Shown: in pieces, positions 1 through 10,100 of the stretch
Layout: each line of letters opens with the position of its first letter
Numbering within the stretch: the first letter of the stretch is position 1
Assembly: GCA_018831055.1 (NCBI GenBank)
Contig: JAHJRE010000017.1
Location: 1 to 56,560 of the forward strand
Reading direction: 5' to 3'
From: Bacteroidota bacterium
GTDB taxonomy: Bacteria; Bacteroidota; Bacteroidia; Bacteroidales; B18-G4
DNA: 56,560 nt
The notes under the pieces: model-generated
What the model saw: the letters and a program-made list of their open reading frames with translations, nothing else
Told to the model about the DNA's origin: nothing
Databases searched by the model: none
Position numbers and translations under genes: made by a program

Positions 1-26
1 AAAAAAAAGCTTCCGTTTCCGGAAGC
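1..26 (-). terminator. Intrinsic terminator of the PKD lipoprotein gene
   Basis: Read on the minus strand, a 7-bp GCTTCCG/CGGAAGC stem with a 4-base loop is followed directly by eight T residues. It lies about 35 bases past the stop codon of the minus-strand PKD lipoprotein. Confidence 0.85.
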
Positions 27-60
27 CTTTTCAACAGAATACTGATAAGAAAATAGTATT

Positions 61-708
61 TTACTGACTGATCACAACCGTGATCCTGGCAATGTTTGTA
101 AGGTTTTCATCGTCAATAACTTCGAGGGAGGCCTGGTAAGTCCCGGGAACGACATAACGATGGTAAGCCTGCGGGTCGGCACGGTATCCTGTATCCCAGA
201 TACCATCGCCTTCCCAGTCCCAGCGGATCTGAACATCACCATTGGTTTTGTTCATGCTGATGGTGTTAGAGGCATCGAATTTGAATATTGTGTTGATATC
301 TCCAATATGGGAGGGTAACACTTCAAACATGGCCAGAGGGGGAGTTGTATCGGGCAGGACGGTAATGGTTTTACGGAAGGAATCTGTCCATCCGTCGCTG
401 TCAACGACTTCCATTCTAACATCAAAATTGCCGTCTGTGGGAAATTTATGGGTTGCGGTACTTGCATTGGAGTAGGGTGTATCCCATTTGCCGTCACCGT
501 CCCAGTCCCATCTGAATTCGAGTTCCGAAATTGGTGTCTCCTGGTCAGAGGAACCAGATCCGTCGAAAATAAAGTTGGTGGTAACATAACCCTCCGGAGG
601 GTTTACTGAGAAATCGGCAACGGGGCCGACTTTTTCTTCTTCCTTCTGGCAGGAAGAAAATAGTGCCACAATGCAAAACAGGCACAATATTAAGAATTGG
701 GTTTTCAT
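61..708 (-). CDS. PKD-domain lipoprotein
   Basis: This 215-residue protein starts with a short hydrophobic signal ending in a lipobox (LFSSC, Cys20), so it should be a lipid-anchored envelope protein. The rest consists of two PKD-type beta-sandwich domains (about residues 30-118 and 119-215). Both carry the same core: an FDxS strand, then RWDWxGDGxWDT, then a late (D)GxF/GTYxxxLEV strand. PKD domains usually mediate protein or glycan contacts at the cell surface; no catalytic domain is present. It ends just before a strong terminator and is the last gene of a minus-strand lipoprotein pair. The specific ligand is unknown. Confidence 0.85.
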   Translation of the reverse strand: MKTQFLILCLFCIVALFSSCQKEEEKVGPVADFSVNPPEGYVTTNFIFDGSGSSDQETPISELEFRWDWDGDGKWDTPYSNASTATHKFPTDGNFDVRMEVVDSDGWTDSFRKTITVLPDTTPPLAMFEVLPSHIGDINTIFKFDASNTISMNKTNGDVQIRWDWEGDGIWDTGYRADPQAYHRYVVPGTYQASLEVIDDENLTNIARITVVISQ

Positions 709-982
709 AACTACAAGGTTTGGGTCAGAGATTGTTTCGTAATTTTTGGTCTATAATAAAGAACGTTCTTAATTGGATCGTAAAAGCGTTACATCGTTGT
801 TGTAATCAAGGTCAAATATAGTATGTTGTGGATTACATTGCAAGTATCCCTTATTAAAGTAAGTAAAAATACGGATCATACAAATGCCTGAATATTAGGA
901 TGGAAGCTTGATAAAAGTGGCCTAATTTTTTTATTAACAATGAGTTAATAATTATCAACATCCGGGAAGGTGAGTCATAAAT
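709..982. other. Gene-free gap upstream of the PKD lipoprotein
   Basis: AT-rich DNA between the PKD lipoprotein start and the terminator of the next minus-strand gene. It presumably holds the lipoprotein promoter, but I find no clear TAnnTTTG element. The one ORF that reaches into it (854-1036) runs through the terminator hairpin and has no recognisable domain. Confidence 0.4.
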
Positions 983-1015
983 AAAAAAAAGCCGGCTAAG
1001 CATATCAGCCGGCTT
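983..1015 (-). terminator. Intrinsic terminator of the 448-codon FISUMP lipoprotein gene
   Basis: On the minus strand AAGCCGGCT pairs with AGCCGGCTT around a short loop, and a run of eight T residues follows. It lies 25 bases after the stop of the gene at 1040-2356. Confidence 0.85.
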
Positions 1016-1039
1016 ACTGGGTAATATCCCCCACATATT

Positions 1040-2356
1040 TTAATCGGCGATGCATCTCACACCGAGTCCAAAGGCTTTCTCAGTGTTGCCGTCACGGTAT
1101 ATCTGATCATTGTTGTTGAAAAGGTACCTGACATAAGCCAGGTTAATGGAGTTCTGTGTTGATGTGGCGAAAGTTGAATAAATGCCAGTATTCAGGAAAT
1201 TGCCTCCATTATTCCTGTACCCGTTGAACAAGGCATTAAATCCTGTGGAACCGCCGGGTTTAAGATGCAGGGCTTCATCCGTACCTCTCATACCGGTTTT
1301 GGTGATTTCACTGAATGGCATTCCTATGGCTTCTTCAAGATATTGCCAGTCGAGATCGGATGCAACATGCCATCCTGCAGGGCAAATACCCTGGGCACCT
1401 TCGGTGGTGACATATTGCATCATTTCGTTCCACTGGTATAATGCACCGTAAGTATCGCAATTTGTTTCATTATCGTCGTAACAGTACTTTTCGATGGCTC
1501 CGTTGTCTGCCATTGCCTGGCTTCCGTTGATACGGGTTCCAATGTTCATGTTGGATGCCATCCAGCACTGGTCAACTGTTGGGCCATTAATAAATATGGT
1601 ATTGTATACTTTTCCATCCCTGGGGTCGGTAAAGGGATCACCACATTGGAATGTACTCCCTGCCTTTGTGCTGAATTGCCAGACCGGGCCGGCGGTTTCC
1701 AGACCTTCGTCATCCCGGGCAACAATTTTCCAGAAGTAATTCGTGGATTCCTGCAATGATCCTGGGTCAAAACTTGTTGCAGCAACATCTTGCTGAGCCA
1801 AAGCAGGCGGATTAACCGTGCCGAAATATACATCGTACGTCAGGGGATCCTGATCAGGATCGGAGCAAGTCCAGGAAAGAGTAATGATAAGTTCCTGGTC
1901 GATGGCTCCGTCAGCGGGAACCGGGTTAGAAGGTGGATCCGGGGGCAGGTTCGTTCCTACCGGGATAACTGTGATGTTTTTAGTGGCTGTCCCGCTTAAC
2001 CCTTTAGAATCAGTTACTTCAAGCTTTGCAGTGTAATCCCCGGCCGTCGTGTATTGATGAGAGGCTAGCGGAGAACCGGAAACAGGGGTATCCCAGGTTC
2101 CGTCGTTATCAAAATCCCACCTCAGCGTTAGTGATGAAAGTGCGTCTTCCTGGTCGGTGCTGGCAGATGCATCAAAGACAAATAGCGTCGTCGTATTCCC
2201 GGTAGTTGGATTTACCGTAAAAGAGGCTACCGGGGCATGATTGACAGGCGTCTGATTGTCGTCGCCGGTATTGTCATCGTCTTTTTTATCGCAGGAAACC
2301 AACAAAAGCGATATTCCTGCAGCGAGGAGTATTAAATGGTGAAATTTCTTAAGCAT
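1040..2356 (-). CDS. Lipoprotein with PKD, FN3-like and FISUMP domains
   Basis: I place the start at the ATG at 2356, ten codons inside the longest frame, because the signal peptide and lipobox (LLVSC, Cys22) then begin properly; the product is 438 residues. After an Asp-rich linker come a PKD domain (about 40-130), an FN3-like domain (about 138-232) with WTCSDPDQD and TYDVYFG, and a C-terminal FISUMP domain (about 237-438). FISUMP is the Fibrobacter succinogenes major paralogous family; hallmarks here are DPRDGKVY, QCWMASNMN, YGALYQWNE and CPAGWHVAS. The FN3-like and FISUMP halves closely match the lipoprotein at 5925-6941, so the two are paralogues and this one has an extra PKD domain. Surface location is likely; function is unknown. 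Confidence 0.85.
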   Translation of the reverse strand: MLKKFHHLILLAAGISLLLVSCDKKDDDNTGDDNQTPVNHAPVASFTVNPTTGNTTTLFVFDASASTDQEDALSSLTLRWDFDNDGTWDTPVSGSPLASHQYTTAGDYTAKLEVTDSKGLSGTATKNITVIPVGTNLPPDPPSNPVPADGAIDQELIITLSWTCSDPDQDPLTYDVYFGTVNPPALAQQDVAATSFDPGSLQESTNYFWKIVARDDEGLETAGPVWQFSTKAGSTFQCGDPFTDPRDGKVYNTIFINGPTVDQCWMASNMNIGTRINGSQAMADNGAIEKYCYDDNETNCDTYGALYQWNEMMQYVTTEGAQGICPAGWHVASDLDWQYLEEAIGMPFSEITKTGMRGTDEALHLKPGGSTGFNALFNGYRNNGGNFLNTGIYSTFATSTQNSINLAYVRYLFNNNDQIYRDGNTEKAFGLGVRCIAD

Positions 2357-2535
2357 GATGGTAAGTTTATTAAATGAGGCGTGCAAGTTACAATATTTTT
2401 TTTGAGGAGATAATTTAGATTGATTTTAGAAGATCATGGTTAACATTATTTTCATATTTTCATAATTTTACAATCTTTTAACAATTAATTAACTATTAAC
2501 ATCTGTTCAACCAGGTGCGACGAATTTTCACTACA

Positions 2536-5500
2536 ATGAACATAAGCCTTTCCCGCTTTTTGCTGGTATGCCTACTGGCGGTATTAACCGGAATTGCGTC
2601 GGTATCGCATTCCCAGGTACCTACTGTGGGAGATTGCCTGGGCGCTATTCCTGTTTGCGAAGATTATTATTTCCAACCCAATACTTCTTCAGGAACAGGG
2701 AGTTACCCCAACGAAGTTCCGGGTTCCATGACATGCCCCTATGAATGTCTAGATGGTGAAGCCAATAGTACATGGTACCGGTTCACCGTCCAGGAAGCCG
2801 GTATACTTGGTTTTATCATCAGTCCTATTGATATTAATGATGATTACGACTGGGCGGTATATAATCTTACAGATCATCGATGTTCCGATATTCTGTATAT
2901 GTCGGATGAAATATGCGTAAGCTGCAATTCTGCCGGGGGTGCCGGCCTTCATGGTGAAACAGGTGCATATAGCGGCCCGGACGGCTGCGCAGGGCCGGGT
3001 AACCAGAATGGTAATACCAAGTGGAACATAGAAATCCCAGTGGAGCAGGGTGAAACCTATGTATTGTATATCAGTGACTGGACGCAATCCCCTACAGGTT
3101 ATTCCCTTGATTTCAGCTCTTCTACTGCAGTAATATTCGATGATGTCCCTCCGGCCCTTGATTCCGTCTTTTATGAAGATATCACGGGTTGCCAGGAAGA
3201 TCAGTTAACCTTTAAGTTTACTGAAAACGTGAGCTGCGACCGTGTGATTGCCTCTATGTTCGATGTTACCGGTCCGGGCGGACCTTATGATGTTATAGAT
3301 GTCTATGGTGCAGCCTGCGATGTGGGCGGGGAATGGGAAATTGAGTTTACCCTGACTCTCGATAAACCTTTTGCAACGAATGGTCATTATAAGCTATTAC
3401 TGAATTCAGGAATTAATGGTGTTGTGGATGCCTGTAATAATATTGCGCCTTCCGATACCCTTCCTTTTACCCTTGCCCTGGGTGCCCCGGTTATCATTCA
3501 AATCGGTTTAACGATCACAAACTCAACCTGTGGAGTTTCCAACGGAGCTGTCACCGGCCTCGCCGTCACAGGTCAGGGTGCTTTAACATTCATCTGGACC
3601 AATCAGGCAGGGGATACGGTAGGGACTTCATTGGATCTTTATAACGTACCTGCAGGAAATTATTCGCTGGAAGTAAGCGATAACTATAATTGTGTTACTC
3701 ATGCCGGCCCCTACCAGGTACAGGATGAGGGTGCACCGGAGATCGATGAGAGCCAGATCGCGATTGCTGCTTCCTATTGCGAAGATCCTAATGGTACGAT
3801 CAGCGGTTTGCTGGTCACGGGTACAGCCCCGTTCACATACGAATGGTTGGATATGGGCGGGACGACAGTGGGCAGTGACCTTGACCTGTGGGGAGTGCCG
3901 GAGGGTTTATATACCTTGACGGTAACGGATGTAAATGGTTGCGAGGTGGTCAGTGGCCCGCATGCGGTTCCGGGATTTCCGGGTCCGACGCTGGTGGAGG
4001 ATTATATGGAGATACTTCCCAGCACCTGCAATGAAGCCAATGGATCGATCACCGGGATCTTTTCGAGCGGGAGCACGGCATTAGATTATACATGGTATGA
4101 TGGAGGGGGCAATCCGGTAGGCACTAATATTGATCTTCTCAACGCCCCGGCCGGACAATACACGATTTTGATCCAGGATGCAAACGGATGCGATACCATA
4201 GGCGGCCCCTATCTGATCGGTGATAATCCTCCGGCTACAGTTGATGAGGCCGCTATGACGGTCACCCCGTCGACCTGTGGTAACCCCGACGGGGCGATAT
4301 CGGGTTTGAGCGTAAGCGGCAGCTCTCCATTTACCTACGAATGGCTGGATGAGAACAATGTGACGGTAGGCACGTCACTGGATCTTTCAGGCGTTCCCGG
4401 AGGCCAGTACACCTTGCTGGTCTTTGATGTCAACACCTGCGAAACGGAGTCGGGCCCACATATGGTACCGGATGAAGGCGGACCGGAAGTAGAGACCTCA
4501 GCGATGGTGATCACCCCGGTGAACTGCCATGGGAGCGATGGGTTAATAGAAGGTATCACGGTGACGGGCAATGCACCGTTCACCTATTCCTGGAAAGACG
4601 ACGAGGGCAACGAAGTAGGCACATTATTGGATCTGAGCGGTGTTCCGGAAGGGAACTACACGCTGGAGGCAGAAGATGTAAATGGTTGTAAGTCATACAG
4701 CGGTCCGTATTTCATAGGCAACATCGGGGGGGCGGATATCACAAGCGTACAGAGCCTGAATCCCATGTGTGAAGAGCCCAACGGAGAGATCACGGTAGAG
4801 GCCACAGGCGGCCTGGGTAACCTGGAATACAGCATTGACGGGGGACAGAGTTGGCAAGGGGGAGGAGAATTTACAGGATTGCTTCCCGGCGACTTTACAG
4901 TACAGGTAAGGGATGAGCATGGCTGCATGACAGAGTATGGTACATTGACCTTGCAGAACGAAGGCCAGCAGGTGGTTGCCACCGCCGGTGGGAACAGTCC
5001 GGTATGCGAGGGCGACCGGCTGGAGCTGAGCTGCGATATATCCGGAGCCCAGTACGAATGGCAGGGCCCGAACGGATTTACAAGCACGGAACAAAACCCG
5101 GTGATTGCGGCCGCTACGCTTCAGTCGGCAGGAACCTATACGGTGACAGTGACAACCCAGCCCTATAATTGCCAGGGCATAGCCACCACCGAAATAGAAG
5201 TCACCGAGAGTTTTGAGATGCAATTAACGGTAACGGCAAGCGCCAACCCGATATACCAGGGAGAAGATGTTGAGTTTACGGTAACACCGGATCCGCAGGG
5301 GTTTCCCGGCATATACACCTGGTACCTTGATGGGGTGGAGGTGCAAAGCGGCACGAGTTCAGCATGGGCCAACTCCAACCTGATGGACGGACAAAAAGTA
5401 TATTGTGCGCTGGCCACCAACAGCGGATGTATCCTGAACAATCCGGCCTACTCGAACGAGGTGGTAATGGATGTGAAGGAGTTACCGATGTATTTCCCGA

Positions 5501-5778
5501 ATTCGATACGGCCAAACAGCATATTGACGGAGAACCGGGAGTTCCGGCCCCGGACCAGCCTAGGGAATATTTCGGAATACAAACTAAGGATATATAACAA
5601 GTGGGGCCAGGAAGTATTTAAGAGCGAAGATGTGAACAAAGGCTGGGATGGGACGATCAACGGCAAAACAGCTCCGGTAGGGACTTACGTATACCTTGTT
5701 ACCTACCAGCTCGAAGGCAACGCCTCAAAAGAAGGAGAAAAATTTGAAAAGAAGGGATCGTTCGTCCTGGTTGATTAA
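2536..5778 (+). CDS. Giant secreted repeat protein with T9SS type B C-terminal domain
   Basis: The open frame begins at a GTG (2515), but the ATG at 2536 gives a clean signal peptide (hydrophobic core, cut near SVSHSQ). The 1,080-residue product has an N-terminal Cys-rich beta-sandwich domain (about 2620-3130), an Ig-like domain (3140-3480), five repeats of about 83 residues (3490-4735; consensus S.C...G.I.G, FTYEW, VGTSLDLSGVP.G.YTL, NGC), a diverged sixth repeat, two more Ig/PKD-like domains, and a C-terminal domain with YKLRIYNKWGQEVF and GWDGTING. That last domain is the gliding-motility-associated (CHU_C, type B) sorting signal, so export by the type IX system and surface attachment or release are expected. 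The repeats resemble SprB-type adhesin repeats. Ligand unknown. Confidence 0.85.
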   Translation: MNISLSRFLLVCLLAVLTGIASVSHSQVPTVGDCLGAIPVCEDYYFQPNTSSGTGSYPNEVPGSMTCPYECLDGEANSTWYRFTVQEAGILGFIISPIDINDDYDWAVYNLTDHRCSDILYMSDEICVSCNSAGGAGLHGETGAYSGPDGCAGPGNQNGNTKWNIEIPVEQGETYVLYISDWTQSPTGYSLDFSSSTAVIFDDVPPALDSVFYEDITGCQEDQLTFKFTENVSCDRVIASMFDVTGPGGPYDVIDVYGAACDVGGEWEIEFTLTLDKPFATNGHYKLLLNSGINGVVDACNNIAPSDTLPFTLALGAPVIIQIGLTITNSTCGVSNGAVTGLAVTGQGALTFIWTNQAGDTVGTSLDLYNVPAGNYSLEVSDNYNCVTHAGPYQVQDEGAPEIDESQIAIAASYCEDPNGTISGLLVTGTAPFTYEWLDMGGTTVGSDLDLWGVPEGLYTLTVTDVNGCEVVSGPHAVPGFPGPTLVEDYMEILPSTCNEANGSITGIFSSGSTALDYTWYDGGGNPVGTNIDLLNAPAGQYTILIQDANGCDTIGGPYLIGDNPPATVDEAAMTVTPSTCGNPDGAISGLSVSGSSPFTYEWLDENNVTVGTSLDLSGVPGGQYTLLVFDVNTCETESGPHMVPDEGGPEVETSAMVITPVNCHGSDGLIEGITVTGNAPFTYSWKDDEGNEVGTLLDLSGVPEGNYTLEAEDVNGCKSYSGPYFIGNIGGADITSVQSLNPMCEEPNGEITVEATGGLGNLEYSIDGGQSWQGGGEFTGLLPGDFTVQVRDEHGCMTEYGTLTLQNEGQQVVATAGGNSPVCEGDRLELSCDISGAQYEWQGPNGFTSTEQNPVIAAATLQSAGTYTVTVTTQPYNCQGIATTEIEVTESFEMQLTVTASANPIYQGEDVEFTVTPDPQGFPGIYTWYLDGVEVQSGTSSAWANSNLMDGQKVYCALATNSGCILNNPAYSNEVVMDVKELPMYFPNSIRPNSILTENREFRPRTSLGNISEYKLRIYNKWGQEVFKSEDVNKGWDGTINGKTAPVGTYVYLVTYQLEGNASKEGEKFEKKGSFVLVD

Positions 5779-5924
5779 TGCACACACCCACACTCACACC
5801 CAAACCCATACTCCTGCAACCTGTAACCTGCAACCTGCAACACGTTTCAGGCTTCAGGTTGCAACCTCAGATCTAAGATCTGAGATCTAAGATCTGACAT
5901 CTGAGATCTGAGATCTGAGATCTA
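5779..5924. repeat. Compound short-period repeats between convergent genes
   Basis: The whole gap between two convergent genes is low-complexity. An ACACCC-like run (5781-5810) is followed by four 7-bp CCTGCAA units (5813-5840, one with T for C), a GGTTGCAACC palindrome near 5858, and about seven 8-bp GATCTGAG/GATCTAAG-type units (5865-5924). The last unit abuts the stop codon of the minus-strand lipoprotein. Because GATCTGAG and its relatives are partly palindromic, the DNA or RNA could fold on itself. Related units recur near 40800, 41580, 49740 and 56190. Confidence 0.8.
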
Positions 5925-6941
5925 TCACGGGTTTTCAACACACCTCACATAATATCCATAATCCTTATTCCATTTATCATGACGGATACGGTTATCGGTG
6001 CTTTGTAGCTCACGTGAAAATGCGTTAAATGAATTTTCTTCGGTGCCTGTCCAGAACCTTACAGATGCGCCCATTCCTGTTGAAGAACCGGCATTGCTGA
6101 TATAACCTCCCAGGAGGGCTTTGAATCCGGCCGCATTTTGCAGCGTAAGTCCCTGGTCGGTACCAACCCATCCTGATTGTAATCCTGCATCCTGAGCGCT
6201 GATACCCAGAGATATTTCAAGGTCTTTCCAGTCATCGAAGGTGGCGGTATGCCAGCCGTCCGGACATAATTCAGTTCCTTTGGAGAAGTCCTGCATTAAT
6301 TCTTTCCATTGGTATAAAGCACCGTAGGTCGTACAATTTGCCGGATCATCACCATAGCAGTATTTTTCGTCTATTCCGTTATTGGCCTGAGCTTGCGACG
6401 TTGAGATCATAGTTCCGTAATCCAGGTTGCGGGTCATCCAGCAGAGGTTGCCAAACTGCGCAGTGGGATAGATTTTTCCGTCCCTGGCATCCGTCACATC
6501 ATCTCCGCATTGGAAAGTAGGAAGGAGGGTTGTGAAGTTCCAAACCGGTCCGTTGGTGGTCAATCCTTCTTCATCGGTGGCCGTGATTTTCCAGTAATAG
6601 GTTTTGTTCTCTTCAAGCTGGCCGGTGTTGTATGTGGTGATGGTAACATCGTCCAGGACTTTAGTGGCAGGTGGGTTGTCTGATCCGAAAAACACATCAT
6701 AGGTGAGAGCATCCTGATCGGGATCGCTGCATGTCCAGGTGAGTGAAAGCTGCAGCGCTTGTCCGGTGGCGCCGTCAGCCGGGACAGGAGAAGAGGGTGC
6801 ATTGGGTGCCTGGTTTTCCGGTGGGGGAGGGGGGGGATTGTTACCGGAATTATCATCGTCGTTGTCGTCTTTAGTGCAGGAAGCTAAAAGGAAAAGCATG
6901 GATATGCCCATTATTCCTGTAAAATATAACAGTCTTTTCAT
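5925..6941 (-). CDS. FISUMP-domain lipoprotein
   Basis: This 338-residue protein has a signal peptide and lipobox (FLLASC, Cys22), then a flexible Asp/Asn and Pro-rich linker encoded partly by a poly-G run near 6830. An FN3-like domain follows (about 45-140; WTCSDPDQD, TYDVFFG), then a FISUMP domain (about 143-338; DARDGKIYPT, LCWMTRNLDYG, TYGALYQWKE, CPDGWHTA, YYVRCVE). It is a shorter paralogue of the lipoprotein at 1040-2356 and lacks its PKD domain. The gene sits alone between two T9SS cargo genes. Location is probably the outer membrane, facing outward; the function of FISUMP domains is not established. Confidence 0.85.
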   Translation of the reverse strand: MKRLLYFTGIMGISMLFLLASCTKDDNDDDNSGNNPPPPPPENQAPNAPSSPVPADGATGQALQLSLTWTCSDPDQDALTYDVFFGSDNPPATKVLDDVTITTYNTGQLEENKTYYWKITATDEEGLTTNGPVWNFTTLLPTFQCGDDVTDARDGKIYPTAQFGNLCWMTRNLDYGTMISTSQAQANNGIDEKYCYGDDPANCTTYGALYQWKELMQDFSKGTELCPDGWHTATFDDWKDLEISLGISAQDAGLQSGWVGTDQGLTLQNAAGFKALLGGYISNAGSSTGMGASVRFWTGTEENSFNAFSRELQSTDNRIRHDKWNKDYGYYVRCVENP

Positions 6942-7143
6942 ATAGTATGAATTATTAATTTGGGGTGCAAGTTATAAAAAATGTCACATTGTTTTCATTC
7001 AGACCTTATGGGATCAATAAGGGTTGTACAGAGGGGGAGAATATTGAACAAAAGCCCGTGTTGATTGAAAATTTGAAAGGATGGATTAAAAAAATGTTAT
7101 TTTTACGTGGCTTTTATGTTAAGTGAAATATTCAGATATTTTA

Positions 7144-10100
7144 ATGATGAAAATTATACATTGGACAGGAAGGATTATTATTTCTCTATCGATCTTTTTG
7201 TGGTCTTTGCAGGCTCATTCGCAATTAATCGTTCAAAATAACCTTACTCCTCAGCAATTGGTGCAGCAAATTCTGGTTGGATCAGGTGTAACTGTCTTGA
7301 ATGTGACCTACACCGGGGCTGTTAATGCACGGGGATCATTTTTTAATGGCAGTTCCACAAATCTTGGTATAGATGAAGGAGTTATTCTTTCTTCAGGAAG
7401 TGTCTTTTCTGCTCCGGGACTACATTCGGTTTTTGCCAGTACCAATTTTAGCCAGCCAGGCGACCCGCAATTAACAGCAATTGCCGGAAGTGGAACGCAC
7501 GATGCGGCTGTCCTGGAGTTTGACTTTATACCTCAAAGCGACACACTTACTTTCAAATATGTTTTTGGCTCTGAAGAGTATCCTGAATATGTTTGCAGCG
7601 GGTTCAACGATGTATTTGGTTTTTTTGTCTCAGGACCTAATCCTGCCAGTCCTTTCAACCCCTATAACAATATGAACATAGCCCTGATCCCGGAATCATT
7701 TCCGCCCTTGCCGGTGGCTATTAATACCGTGAACCGCGGATCACCCGGAGGAGGCTATCCTGCCAGCGGTTGTGTTTCCTTGGCCTATTCCCATCTTTAT
7801 ATAGATAATCAGGCTATGGGCGGTACAACCATAGTTTATGACGGGTTTACCAGGACTTTAATTGCCACACTGGTAGTGGTGCCCTGTGAGCAATACCATA
7901 TCAAACTTGCTGTGGGTGATGCCGGTGATTGGATTTACGATTCTTCTGTCTTTCTGGAAGCCAACAGCTTCTCCAGTCCGGGTATGAGCAGTTCCATCTC
8001 CTTTTCCAATTCCTCCAGTTTTTTCGGAAACTCTGTGGAGGCTTGTAATGATGCAAAGATCACCTTTGAACTCACAGAACCTAAATCTTCTCCCACATAT
8101 ATCGAAATTGATGAGATTCTGGGAACCGCAACCCTTGGAGACGACTATTCCCTATATCCGAGTAATGATACACTGGTCATACCTGCCGGGGAGCTATCGA
8201 CGGAAATAATAATTTCACCTTACTCTGATAATCTCATTGAAGGCATTGAAACCGTTAAGTTTATTTTTGCTTATGATGAAGCATGCGCGGCCTCCTTAGA
8301 TACCACTACGATACAGATCCTTGACAATACCCTGGGGGTTGCCGGTATAGTTGCCGATTCCATTTATTGTATTTATGATGCCCCGGATACGCTGGTTGGA
8401 CTCCCGGGAGGAGGCGTATTTGCCGGGCCTGGTATTGATAGTATAGTTTTCGATCCGGCTGTTGCGGGTATTGGGGTTCATAGCATAAAGTATAGTGTAT
8501 ATTTCGTTGACCAGACGATCTTTGGTACCGATACTATTTGCCAGAATGAGGTGTTCGTGGATATTGAAGTGATAGACGGACCTTCGGCCGCTGCCGGTCC
8601 TGATGATGTTATTGCGGAAGGGATGGATTACACACTGAACGGAAATGCCTCTTATTACAATGTTATTTTATGGACTTCCTCGGGTGACGGTACTTTCGAC
8701 GATCCTTCCATCCTGAATGCTACCTATACTCCTTCCTTCCAGGACATAAGCAATGGCTCTGTGATGCTTTCCCTCACTGCATCAGCCCAGGCACCATGCC
8801 CGGGTGACTCAACCGATTCTATGCTGCTAACCATTGCCTCAGGAACGACAGCCATCGCCGGAGAGGATGCCACTATTTGCGAAGGCGAATCCTATCAGCT
8901 CACAGGAAATGGATTGTTTTATCAGACTCTTGAATGGTCCAGCGCCGGAGATGGTGTGTTTGATGATCCTTATGCACAGGAACCTTTATATACACCCGGT
9001 AGCGCTGATGTTGCAGCAGGAAATGTCATACTTACGCTCACGGTTTATGGTAGTTCAACCGATAGCGATGAAATGCTGCTGACCATCACCCCTGCCCCGG
9101 TCGCCGATGCCGGCGGCAATGCTGTTATCAATGAAGGTCAGGTCTTCCATGCCTCGGCACAAGCTTTTAATTTCAGTTCGCTTACCTGGGAGACATCAGG
9201 CGATGGCAGCTTTGATAATCCGGGCATCCTGAATGCTACTTATACCCCCGGCCCTGATGATAACCTCCAGGAAGGTGTTTCACTCATGCTTATAGCCGAT
9301 GGCCTCACCCCATGCGGAAGCGATACAAGTGTAATGTACCTGACCATTGAAAGCGGAACAGCCTCCATTGCCGGCCCCGATCAGACCATCTGCGCGAACG
9401 ATGAATTGTTGCTCGATGGCTCGGGTTCGTATTATCTGCATTCACTATGGAATACATCAGGCGATGGGCTTTTTAACGATCCTGCCCTTATGGATGCAAT
9501 TTATTACCCGGGAATACTCGATATTCAGGATAGTACGGTAACCTTGACCCTCACAGTGTTCGGAAGTGATACCGTTTCATCATCGCTCACATTATATATC
9601 CATCCATTGCCGGAAGCGCCGGTCAGCCTTTTCACCAGCGAAGACCAGTTCTGTTCCGGATCCGTGACAACCCTGGAGTTATCATCCTCCGGAGGTTCAG
9701 GAACCGAATTGCAGTGGTTTGAGGATATCTGCGGTATGAGCCCTATTGGTACAGGAACACAATTAAATATCGATGCTCCCCTTCAAACCCATACTTATCA
9801 CGTCTGGTGGCAGAATATGTGCGGTGTATCTGATTGCCGGGAAATAACGGTTAATGTAATCGAAAACCTGGATGTGCAGGTTGGAATAACTGCCAGTAAA
9901 AATCCCATCGAAACAGGAGAAACGGTTATGTTTACCGCCTCACCTCAAAACGGAGGGACTAACCCAACCTATACCTTCATGGTGGATGGAAATGTAGTTA
10001 AATCGGGCGCGGATAATACTTATACAACATCATCTCTTGCCGATGGGCAGACAGTCAGTGTGGAATTGCATTCATCCGAAAACTGTGTTATCAGCAGTAC

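Noticed and set aside
854-1036. 60-codon minus-strand ORF
   Set aside because: It runs through the terminator hairpin at 983-1015 and has no recognisable domain.
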